DNA from: Streptomyces lydicus
GTDB lineage: Bacteria > Actinomycetota > Actinomycetes > Streptomycetales > Streptomycetaceae
Direction: 5' to 3'
DNA length: 9,735 nucleotides
NCBI RefSeq assembly: GCF_000717345.1
Contig: NZ_JNZA01000074.1
Location: 1-9,735, forward strand
Part shown: positions 1 to 6,575 of the stretch, in pieces
Layout of the letters: each line of letters opens with the position of its first letter
How positions within the stretch are numbered: the first letter of the stretch is position 1
Position numbers and translations under genes: made by a program
Notes under the pieces: model-generated
The model's input: the letters and a program-made list of their open reading frames with translations, nothing else
Told to the model about the DNA's origin: nothing
Database searches by the model: none

Positions 1-33
1 GGGGGTGGGTTCGGGGGTGGGGGGAGTGCGCGG
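1..33 (+). other. G-rich tract at window edge, G-quadruplex-like
   Basis: Positions 1-24 contain four runs of at least three G separated by loops of 1-3 bases, which fits the simple G-quadruplex rule on the + strand. It lies at the extreme edge of the window and just upstream of a possible GTG start at 34. The reading frame of the following gene is open back to base 1, so a longer N-terminus cannot be excluded. No promoter is identifiable here. Confidence 0.3.
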
Positions 34-273
34 GTGACACCGGATGACGCGTACCCGCCAGACCGCGCACCTCCCGCACCGCCCTCCCGCACCGCCCTCC
101 CGCGACCGACCCCGAACGACCCGCATCGACCTCCGCGCCCCGCCCCTCCCCCTACGACCCACCACCCCGAACGGGTGGATGCGCCCCCACCGGCGCGAGA
201 GAATTCCCCCGGCACCGCACTCGACCGAACCACCGCACCGCGCCACACGGACAACAACCACGGGGGACAACCA

Positions 274-2808
274 GTGGACACCGCGGAACCCACGCCGGCC
301 GCCGGCCGGGCAGCCGGGCAGGACACACCACCAGCGACACCCCTCGTCCAGCCAACGGCACAAGACGAAAACGAAAAGGGCGCACACGACGCACGAGACG
401 CACGAGACGCACGAGACGCACAAGACGCACGCCCAGCAGTCCTCCCGCCCCAAGCACCCCAACCGCCCCACCTCTCCCTGGAGTTACTGGTGCACGGCGT
501 GGGCGGCACCACCGCGCAGGACATGCTCGGCGATCCGCGCGTCCAGCTGATCACGGGGGACGACACCGCCGCCTGTTACCGCCGTACGGACGACGCGGAC
601 GCGGAGCAGCGGCCCGCGGACTATCAGGGCGAGCCGGTGCGTGAGGCGTACTGCTGGTCCAATCTGACCTCGGGCAACGGGGCCCGTGCGCTGTGGCTGA
701 TCCTGTTGCCCTTCATGGTTGCCAACCTCGCGCATTGGATGCGGCCCGCCGCCCCGGCCGACCACCCGGCCCAGCGGATCTACGACCTGCTGGTGCGCCT
801 CCTCGCACTCACCCTCACCGTGCTGCTGGCCGCCGCGGCCTGCGAGGTCGCCCTCGACCTCACGGCCTGGCAGTGCGCCGGCACCACCGTCTGTGTCGCC
901 GGCAAGTCCTGGCTGGGCTGGCTCGACCCCGACAACTCCGGCTGGTGGAGCACCCCCGGCCGGCGCCTCGCCCTCGCCTCCCTGGTGCCGCTGCTCGTCG
1001 TCGGATTCCTGTCGTGGCTCTCGCACCGCACCTGGAGCGCGTACGAGTCCGCCTCCCCGCCGCCGCGCGAGCCCGGCAGTTCGCGCTTCACGCCGCACGA
1101 GGAGCGGACCGCGCTCAGCCTGGAGGGCTTCTGGTACGGCCGCAGGCTGGTCGCCCGGCTGCGGGCCGCGCACACCACGGCGGGTGTGCTGACGATCGCC
1201 GCGGTGCTGCTCGCCGCCGGCGCCAAGGCGGACGGGCACACCGGCGGCGACACCGTCCTCGCGGTCACCGGCCGGGCGCTGACCGCCCTGGTCATCCTGC
1301 TCGCCGCCGCCACACTCGTCGTCGTGTGGCGGACCGCGCGCAGTGAGGCCGCACCGGACGACCAGTCCGACCGCCTGGTCGTGCGGGCGCTGCCGTACGC
1401 CGCCGTCGGCGTGCTCGCGCTGATCGCGGTGCACAGCGGCTGGGCGCGCCCCGGTGCCCGCAGCCACGGCCCGCTTCCCGGCGCCGCCGCGTTCGGCGGG
1501 ATCGCGGTCCTCCAGGGCGTGCTGGTCCTCGCGCTGGCGGTGACCGCCTACGTGCTGCAGCGCGCCGCCCGCAACGACTCCCGTACGGCGCTGCGCGGGA
1601 TGGGCGGGCCCGCCGTCGCCCTGCTGGCGTGCGCGGTCGGCGGGGTGCTGTCCGGGGGAGTGGCGCAGCGCTTTGCCGACTGGATGGACGGCGGGGCGAC
1701 CCCGGGCCAGGCGCACGCCCCCATTCCCGGCCCGCCCGTGCTGCTGTCCTGGCAAGCCTCCGTGATCCCGGCCCTGTTGCTGGTGGTCGCCGTGGTCGTC
1801 ATGCTCGCCGCGGTCCGCGTGGTGATTGTCCGTCGCCGGGTCGAGAAGGACGTTCCCGGGCTCTACGACCCGCGTGAGCACCCCGATGCGCGCCGTACGA
1901 AGCGGATCGCCGGCACCATCGCCCGTGCCGGACTCACCGACGCGTCGCCGGTCCTGGTCGCGGCCACCGCCGCGGTCACCCTCGTCCTGGGGGCCGGCGC
2001 GGTGGCCGGCGCCTGGCTCACCGACCGGGCGCCCGGCCGGGCCACCGCCGGCGCCCCGCCCGTCGTGCACGCCGCCGCCGAGACCGCGGAGTCCCTCGGC
2101 TCCTGGCTGATGAGCGCCGGCGTCATACTGCTGATCGCCATGGGCCGGCGCGCCTACCGTGACCACTCCGCCCGGCGCACCATCGGCATCCTGTGGGACG
2201 TCGGCACGTTCTGGCCGCGCGCCGCACACCCCTTCGCGCCGCCCTGCTACGCCGAGCGCGCGGTGCCCGACCTCACCTGGCGGATGGCCACCTGGACCGA
2301 GCGGTTCGACGGCCGTCTGGTGCTCTCCGGGCACTCCCAGGGCAGCGTGCTGGCGGCTGCCGCCGTCTGGCAGCTCGATCTGGTCACCCGCAGCCGGGTG
2401 GCGCTGCTGACGTACGGCAGTCCCCTGGAGCGCCTCTACGGCCGCTGGTTCCCCGCCTTCTTCGGTCCGCCCGCGCTGACCGGGCTGCACCGCGAGATGG
2501 ACGACTGGCGCAATCTGTGGCGCTTCACCGACCCCATCGGCGGACCGATCCGGCTGACCTGTGAGGACGGCCGACGGATCGACGAGGGGCCGCTGCGCGA
2601 CCCGCTGGCCTTCGGCCGGACCCTGCGCAACCCGCTGCCCGCCCAGATCCTGGGGCACGGCGACTACCAGGCCGATCCGGTCTTCGACGCGGTCCGCGCC
2701 GAACTGATCGCCCGGCTCACCCCGGGCGTGCCGGCGCAGCCGGGCCCTGCGGACGTGATGTCCGCCGACCGTTCCGGTCAGGGGAGTTCGGGCAGGTCGT
2801 CCGCGTAG
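274..2808 (+). CDS. Polytopic membrane protein with serine-hydrolase (GHSQG) domain
   Basis: An 844-residue protein from this start. Residues 1-67 are a Pro/Ala/Asp-rich, probably disordered tail. A strand and oxyanion-type motif VHGVGG follows (residues 73-78). A membrane block of about 11 hydrophobic helices comes next (approximate positions 139-156, 171-191, 232-250, 303-318, 331-351, 372-389, 405-428, 446-465, 496-520, 558-581, 610-624). The C-terminal part has the nucleophile elbow GHSQG (Ser688), TDPIGGP (Asp753) and GHGDY (His795), in the order expected for an alpha/beta-hydrolase Ser-Asp-His triad. This suggests a membrane-anchored lipase or esterase-like enzyme; the substrate is unknown. 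I chose GTG 274 because GGGGGA lies 6 nt upstream. An in-frame GTG at 34, preceded by GGGGGGAG at 7 nt, would add 80 low-complexity residues, and the frame is open to base 1. Leu71 is encoded by TTA, the rare bldA-dependent codon of Streptomyces. The 3' end overlaps the convergent AAA gene by 31 bp. The membrane/hydrolase description is secure; the start is not. Confidence 0.85.
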   Translation: MDTAEPTPAAGRAAGQDTPPATPLVQPTAQDENEKGAHDARDARDARDAQDARPAVLPPQAPQPPHLSLELLVHGVGGTTAQDMLGDPRVQLITGDDTAACYRRTDDADAEQRPADYQGEPVREAYCWSNLTSGNGARALWLILLPFMVANLAHWMRPAAPADHPAQRIYDLLVRLLALTLTVLLAAAACEVALDLTAWQCAGTTVCVAGKSWLGWLDPDNSGWWSTPGRRLALASLVPLLVVGFLSWLSHRTWSAYESASPPPREPGSSRFTPHEERTALSLEGFWYGRRLVARLRAAHTTAGVLTIAAVLLAAGAKADGHTGGDTVLAVTGRALTALVILLAAATLVVVWRTARSEAAPDDQSDRLVVRALPYAAVGVLALIAVHSGWARPGARSHGPLPGAAAFGGIAVLQGVLVLALAVTAYVLQRAARNDSRTALRGMGGPAVALLACAVGGVLSGGVAQRFADWMDGGATPGQAHAPIPGPPVLLSWQASVIPALLLVVAVVVMLAAVRVVIVRRRVEKDVPGLYDPREHPDARRTKRIAGTIARAGLTDASPVLVAATAAVTLVLGAGAVAGAWLTDRAPGRATAGAPPVVHAAAETAESLGSWLMSAGVILLIAMGRRAYRDHSARRTIGILWDVGTFWPRAAHPFAPPCYAERAVPDLTWRMATWTERFDGRLVLSGHSQGSVLAAAAVWQLDLVTRSRVALLTYGSPLERLYGRWFPAFFGPPALTGLHREMDDWRNLWRFTDPIGGPIRLTCEDGRRIDEGPLRDPLAFGRTLRNPLPAQILGHGDYQADPVFDAVRAELIARLTPGVPAQPGPADVMSADRSGQGSSGRSSA
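388..432 (+). repeat. Five tandem 9-bp units in coding sequence
   Basis: Units at 388, 397, 406, 415 and 424 follow the pattern GACGCACGA. The first three are identical, the fourth ends in CAA and the fifth in CGC. They are in frame and encode Asp-Ala-Arg repeats (one Asp-Ala-Gln) in the disordered N-terminal tail of the membrane hydrolase. Unit length is a multiple of three, so copy-number change would keep the frame. Confidence 0.9.
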
Positions 2809-5210
2809 AGGAGGGTGAGGTCGTCGGTGCTCGGGTCGGGCAGCTGCGCCACCCGGCCCGCGTGCCGCTCGACCATCGCCTCGAACGTCTGCCGTGCGGT
2901 ACGGCCGTTGCCGAAGGAGGGGCCCTTGGGGAGCACGGTGAAGTACTTCAGCAGCGCCTCACCGGTCCCCTCGCCGAGGTGGTACTCGTGCTCCTCGCCC
3001 TGCTGCTCGACGATCCGCAGCAGCTCCTCCGGGGCGTAGTCGCCAAAGGTGATGGTGCGTGAGAAACGGGACGCCACACCGGGGTTGACGGCGAGGAAGC
3101 GCTCCATCTCGGCGGTGTAGCCGGCGACGATCACCACCACCGCTTCCCGGTGGTCCTCCATCAGCTTCACGAGGGTGTCGATCGCCTCCTTGCCGAAGTC
3201 CCGGCCGGAGTCCTCGGGGGAGAGGGCGTACGCCTCGTCGATGAAGAGCACCCCGCCGCGCGCCCGGTCGAACGCCTCCTGGGTACGGATCGCGGTCGAC
3301 CCGATGTGCTCACCCACCAGGTCCACCCGGGACACCTCGACCAGGTGCCCGCGCTCCAACACCCCGAGGGACGCCAGGATTTCGCCGTAGAGGCGGGCGA
3401 CCGTCGTCTTGCCGGTGCCGGGGGAGCCGGTGAAGACCAGATGGCGCCGCACGGACGCGGCCTTCAGTCCCGCCTCCTGCCGCCGGCGGCCCACCTCGAT
3501 CATGTTGATCAGGCTGCGCACCTCACGCTTGACGCTCTCCAGCCCGACGAGGGTGTCCAGTTCGCCGAGCACCACCTCGGAGGGCCGGCTGCTGACGACC
3601 GGCTCGGCGGCGGTGACGGCGGCCGCCGGCGGGCTCTGTGCCGGTACGTTGCCCAGCAGCCCGGCGGTCTGTGTCGCCTGCTGCACGGCCGGCGCGGTGG
3701 CTCCGGCCCCCGGCGCGGGCAGCGCGCGGCTCTCGTCGCTGGTGCAGTCCTGGACCGTCGGCCCGTCGCCCTGCCCGGCGCCGCCCTCGGCGAACTCGTA
3801 GCCGCCGCGCGCGCACCGCTCCGTACGGCACCGCGTCAGCGTCGTACGGCAGCCGTCGATCACGTGGAAGCCGAAGCCGGAGCTGCCGGTGACCCGGCAG
3901 CCGTGGAAGGTGCCGCGGCCCTCGGCCGAGACGTAGAAGCCGGCCTCCGCCGGTGAACTGACGGTGCAGCCCTCGATGGTGGGGTCCGCGCCCTTCGTGA
4001 CGATCACCCCGGTCTGCGCCCCGTCGATGGTGCAGTTGGCGAGCGTGCCGCCGCTGCCGTGGTCGCGGAACCACGCGCCGGTCGCCGCCTCCCGGATCCG
4101 GCAGTCGTCCAGCTGCACGGTCGCCCCGTCGCTGACCGACACCGCGGTGTTGCGGACCTGGGAGAGGTCGCAGTCGACCACATCGGCACGGGAGCCGCGG
4201 TCCAGGACGAACAGGGCGTCCGGTACGTCGTGCACCCGGGTCGAGTCGAGTACGGCGGTCGCGCCGTCGCTCACCCACACCGCCGGGTAGTCGCCCGTAC
4301 TGTCGTGGATCTCGCACTGGTTGGCGTCCACCCGGGTGCCCGGGTCCCACACCGACAGTCCGTTGCGCCCGAAGTGCCGCACCGTGCTGCGGGTCAGCGT
4401 CAGCACCGAACGCGACCGCAGGTCGACCGCGTTCTCCGGGATGTCGTGGATGTCGCAGTCGGCGAGGGTGAGCACCGCGTCGGTGTCCAGGGTGACGCCG
4501 TCAGCCGAGGTGCGGTGCACCGTGCAGTCCGTGAGGTGGCCGGTGGCCCGCGCGGCCACCTGGATCCCCGCACCCTTGATCTCGTACAGCTCGCAGCCCA
4601 CCGCCTCGACGGCGCTGCCCTCGCCGTTGATCGACAGACCGGCGCCCGAGGCGTGGTGGATCCGGCAGTTCTCCAGCCGCGGGTGGGCCCCGCCGCGCAC
4701 CGCCACCCCGGCCTGCCCGGCCGCCACCACCTCGCACTCCTCGAAGAGGCCGCCGGCCCCGTCCAGGATGCTGATGCCGACCCCGCCCGCGTTGTCCACC
4801 GTGCAGCGCCGCACCGTCGGACGGGCCCCGCCGCGCACCTCGATGCCGGACGCGGACCGGGTCACCACCCGCAGGCCGGACAGCTCCGGGGCACCGTCCT
4901 CCACCAGCAGCGCCGGCGAGGCCGAATCCGTCGCTTCCAGATGCAGATCGTGGACGGTCGCGGAGGCGCGTATCGTCAGCGCGACCCCGTCGGCCGGGGC
5001 GATCCGCACCGAACCGCGCGACCCGTCGGGGCCGCGCAGCGTCACCGCGCGCTGCAGCACCAGGTTCTCCCGGTACGTACCGGCCGGGACGGTCAGCACA
5101 TCGCCGTCCCCGGCGGCCTCCAGGGCGGCGGCGAGCGAGCTGTACTCCCCTGTCCGGCGCCGCCAACGGGACGTTCCGGAGTGCGTCACCTGGACCGAGC
5201 CCTGTGCCAT
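2778..5210 (-). CDS. Parallel beta-helix / CbxX-type AAA+ ATPase fusion protein
   Basis: An 810-residue protein. Residues 35-60 resemble the entry of pectin-lyase-like/NosD beta-helix proteins (DGDVLTVPAGTYREN). About 16 coils of 23-24 residues follow to about 490, each with a Cys (sometimes Ser) at the same place: 136, 159, 182, 206, 229, 252, and so on to 489. A Pro/Ala linker (about 495-545) leads to a CbxX/CfqX (EccA/CbbX-like) AAA+ module: Walker A GSPGTGKT (595-602, Lys601), Walker B VLFIDEA (Asp658, Glu659), sensor-1 region VVIVAGYTAEM, arginine-finger region RFSR (715-718), and sensor-2 GNGR (767-770). All catalytic motifs are intact, so ATPase activity is expected. There is no signal peptide or membrane segment, so it is probably cytoplasmic. 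ATG 5210 was chosen because it starts the recognisable protein; AGGTGGGGG lies a rather long 12 nt upstream, and an in-frame GTG at 5321 is the alternative. Relatives of the AAA module remodel protein complexes (Rubisco activase CbbX, type VII secretion EccA). No ESX genes are nearby, so the function here is unknown. Confidence 0.9.
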   Translation of the reverse strand: MAQGSVQVTHSGTSRWRRRTGEYSSLAAALEAAGDGDVLTVPAGTYRENLVLQRAVTLRGPDGSRGSVRIAPADGVALTIRASATVHDLHLEATDSASPALLVEDGAPELSGLRVVTRSASGIEVRGGARPTVRRCTVDNAGGVGISILDGAGGLFEECEVVAAGQAGVAVRGGAHPRLENCRIHHASGAGLSINGEGSAVEAVGCELYEIKGAGIQVAARATGHLTDCTVHRTSADGVTLDTDAVLTLADCDIHDIPENAVDLRSRSVLTLTRSTVRHFGRNGLSVWDPGTRVDANQCEIHDSTGDYPAVWVSDGATAVLDSTRVHDVPDALFVLDRGSRADVVDCDLSQVRNTAVSVSDGATVQLDDCRIREAATGAWFRDHGSGGTLANCTIDGAQTGVIVTKGADPTIEGCTVSSPAEAGFYVSAEGRGTFHGCRVTGSSGFGFHVIDGCRTTLTRCRTERCARGGYEFAEGGAGQGDGPTVQDCTSDESRALPAPGAGATAPAVQQATQTAGLLGNVPAQSPPAAAVTAAEPVVSSRPSEVVLGELDTLVGLESVKREVRSLINMIEVGRRRQEAGLKAASVRRHLVFTGSPGTGKTTVARLYGEILASLGVLERGHLVEVSRVDLVGEHIGSTAIRTQEAFDRARGGVLFIDEAYALSPEDSGRDFGKEAIDTLVKLMEDHREAVVVIVAGYTAEMERFLAVNPGVASRFSRTITFGDYAPEELLRIVEQQGEEHEYHLGEGTGEALLKYFTVLPKGPSFGNGRTARQTFEAMVERHAGRVAQLPDPSTDDLTLLYADDLPELP

Positions 5211-5292
5211 GGCGCTGTCGTGCCCCCACCTCGTGCGGCTGATGTCGGCCCGGCAACCATCCGTCCGCGGATGTCCGCATTCGGGTGCGCAA

Positions 5293-5316
5293 GGCCCCAG
5301 CCGAGAGGCTGGCGCC
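5293..5316. other. GC-rich hairpin in intergenic region
   Basis: CCAGCC (5297-5302) and GGCTGG (5307-5312) form a perfect 6-bp stem around a GAGA loop, extended by GGC/GCC (5293-5295 with 5314-5316) across one C-C mismatch. It lies in the 178-bp gap between the Rv1733c-type gene, which ends at 5389, and the AAA gene, which starts at 5210. It could end the upstream minus-strand transcript or structure the AAA leader. There is no T-tract after it on either strand. The rest of the gap shows no convincing promoter. Confidence 0.3.
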
Positions 5317-5388
5317 ACCACCGTAGCGCGCCCGGCGGGCCGTAGTTGACACGGTCAGCGCCTGGTCAGCCGCGGACCGTCCGGGCGG

Positions 5389-5991
5389 TCAACTCCCCGC
5401 GTCGGCCCGGCCCCAGTCCTGGCCCGCGCGCTCCCACTCCAGGTCCCAGCGGCGGTAGCGGCGCGCCATCAGCTGCCCGACGAACAGCCGCCGGCCGCCC
5501 TCGATCAGTCCGCCGACGGCGGCCGTGGTACCCAGACCCGCCAGCACCGCATGCGTACCGGCCGTGCTGACGTCCATCGGCCGCGGCATCACCCGCCCCT
5601 GGTCGTCGGTCCAGATGCGGAACCGCTCACCCGGCTCGACGGGGCGCGGGGCCGCGATCTGCCCGAGGTGCGCCGTGCCGTTCACGGCCGTCCAGCGGGC
5701 GAGGACCCGGCGGTGCGCATCACGCTGCGAGGAGGTCTCCGGATCGGGGTCCAGCGGGGTCCGGGAGACCAGCCGGTCGACCGTGACCCACACCAGGTGC
5801 CGCTCTCGGTGCTGCAGCGCCACGGTCCGGAGCAGCGCGCCGTGTGCCGCCCGGCCGCTGAACCAGCCCGCGACGGGCGCCCCGAGGACGATCAGGAGGA
5901 CGGCGGCGAGCGCCACCCAGGACTCGATCAGATCGGTCCGGCGCCGCAGCGGATTGCGCCGCCAGCGCCATACGCCTCGTACGGCTCCCAT
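5389..5991 (-). CDS. Rv1733c-family two-helix membrane protein
   Basis: A 200-residue protein with a basic N-terminus (WRWRRNPLRRRTDLIESW), a transmembrane helix at about 25-45, an extracytoplasmic-type domain at about 50-140 (including ERFRIWTDDQGRV), a second helix at about 145-165, and a basic, Trp-rich cytoplasmic tail. This layout and the RRNPLRRRTDLIE start match the Rv1733c family, named after a conserved transmembrane protein of the M. tuberculosis dormancy regulon. Its biochemical role is unknown. ATG 5991 is supported by GAGAGGGGG about 5 nt upstream, although the frame stays open further upstream and includes an earlier ATG. It stands 131 bp downstream of the HATPase gene on the same strand, so co-transcription is possible but a hairpin at 6078-6093 intervenes. 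Confidence 0.8.
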   Translation of the reverse strand: MGAVRGVWRWRRNPLRRRTDLIESWVALAAVLLIVLGAPVAGWFSGRAAHGALLRTVALQHRERHLVWVTVDRLVSRTPLDPDPETSSQRDAHRRVLARWTAVNGTAHLGQIAAPRPVEPGERFRIWTDDQGRVMPRPMDVSTAGTHAVLAGLGTTAAVGGLIEGGRRLFVGQLMARRYRRWDLEWERAGQDWGRADAGS

Positions 5992-6077
5992 CGTCGCCCC
6001 CTCTCGTGCTCCGTGAATACCGCATCGGGGGTGCTCCATGCGAGAGTTCTGCGAAGAGAGAGCAACATCACGCACAA

Positions 6078-6093
6078 CGGAAGGCGTCTTCCG
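6078..6093 (-). terminator. Possible terminator after the MEDS-STAS/HATPase pair
   Basis: CGGAAG and CTTCCG form a perfect 6-bp stem with a 4-base loop, starting 30 bases beyond the HATPase stop codon. On the minus strand the stem is followed by TTGTG, a weak T-tract. Position and form fit a factor-independent terminator, but the stem is short. A second, weaker stem (TTCCG/CGGAA, 6089-6104) overlaps it. The remainder of the 131-bp gap holds only the leader of the Rv1733c-type gene. Confidence 0.4.
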
Positions 6094-6122
6094 GCCGTAC
6101 GGAACGGGGTGCGGCGCCGCGG

Positions 6123-6575
6123 TCAGCGCAGCTGTACCGCCAGGGTCACCACGGCGCCCGTCGCGCCGGCCTCCGGAGCCGCCACGGAGACCGCGAACCG
6201 GTCCGCCACCAGGCGCGCCAGCCACAACCCGCGGCCCTTCGGAGCACCGTCCAGGCCCGGCAGCAGCTCGGGGATCACCGCCTCGCTGAATCCGGGGCCG
6301 GTGTCGCTGATCCGGCACTCCAGCTCGTCGCCCACCCGGCGCAGCTCCAGCCGCCCCGAGCCGCCGGCATACTCGACGGCGTTCCCGGCGATCTCGTCCA
6401 CGGCCAGCACGAATTCGCCCCGCCGCGGTTCGCGCAGGCCCTCGCGGGCGGCGCACTCCTCGACCAGCAGCCGCAGCTGGGGCAGCAGCCGGGCGGTGAA
6501 ACGCCGCTGGAGCAGCGGGCGGCCGGGCTCCTCTGCGGGCACCTCGGCCGGGCTCGCCGGACCGGGCATCACCAC
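6123..6575 (-). CDS. RsbW/SpoIIAB-type HATPase (anti-sigma regulatory kinase)
   Basis: A 150-residue single-domain GHKL ATPase. It has an N-box DEIAGN (Asp60, Glu61, Asn65), a G1 box DTGPG (91-95) and a G2 box GRGLWLARL (114-122). Glu61 stands four residues before the N-box Asn, where SpoIIAB and RsbW have the general base of the serine kinase, so kinase activity is plausible. Family members bind a sigma factor or phosphorylate a STAS-domain antagonist. The gene is translationally coupled to the MEDS-STAS gene. GTG 6575 has GGAGGGGG 7 nt upstream and overlaps the previous stop; GTG 6572 and ATG 6569 are in-frame alternatives, and ATG 6569 would give a TGATG junction. No sigma factor is encoded nearby, so its target is unknown. 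Confidence 0.9.
   Translation of the reverse strand: MVMPGPASPAEVPAEEPGRPLLQRRFTARLLPQLRLLVEECAAREGLREPRRGEFVLAVDEIAGNAVEYAGGSGRLELRRVGDELECRISDTGPGFSEAVIPELLPGLDGAPKGRGLWLARLVADRFAVSVAAPEAGATGAVVTLAVQLR

Noticed and set aside
34..273. An 80-residue N-terminal extension of the membrane hydrolase from GTG 34
   Set aside because: Not excluded, but the ribosome site there is part of a G-rich tract, third-position GC is weak, and GTG 274 has a separate well-spaced site. I kept 274 and noted the alternative.
388..432. Tandem 9-bp repeat as a CRISPR or regulatory array
   Set aside because: There are no spacers and the unit is a codon triplet repeat in frame within a coding tail.
484..2658. A 724-codon open frame on the minus strand
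   Set aside because: It lies antisense to the membrane hydrolase and its protein is a Gly/Arg/Gln/His-rich mirror with no domain pattern. High-GC genes with biased third positions routinely leave the antisense frame open.
5070..5083. 14-bp palindrome CCGGTACGTACCGG
   Set aside because: It encodes Gly-Thr-Tyr-Arg of the PAGTYREN motif at the beta-helix entry, so the sequence is explained by protein coding and codon bias.
4059..5345. A 428-codon open frame on the plus strand opposite the beta-helix
   Set aside because: Its apparent repeats mirror the beta-helix repeats of the true gene; composition is antisense-like.
5345..5393. GTTGAC/GTCAAC inverted pair and TTGAC hexamers between the Rv1733c-type and AAA genes
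   Set aside because: Only 6 bases match and no well-spaced -10 element follows on either strand, so I do not call a promoter.
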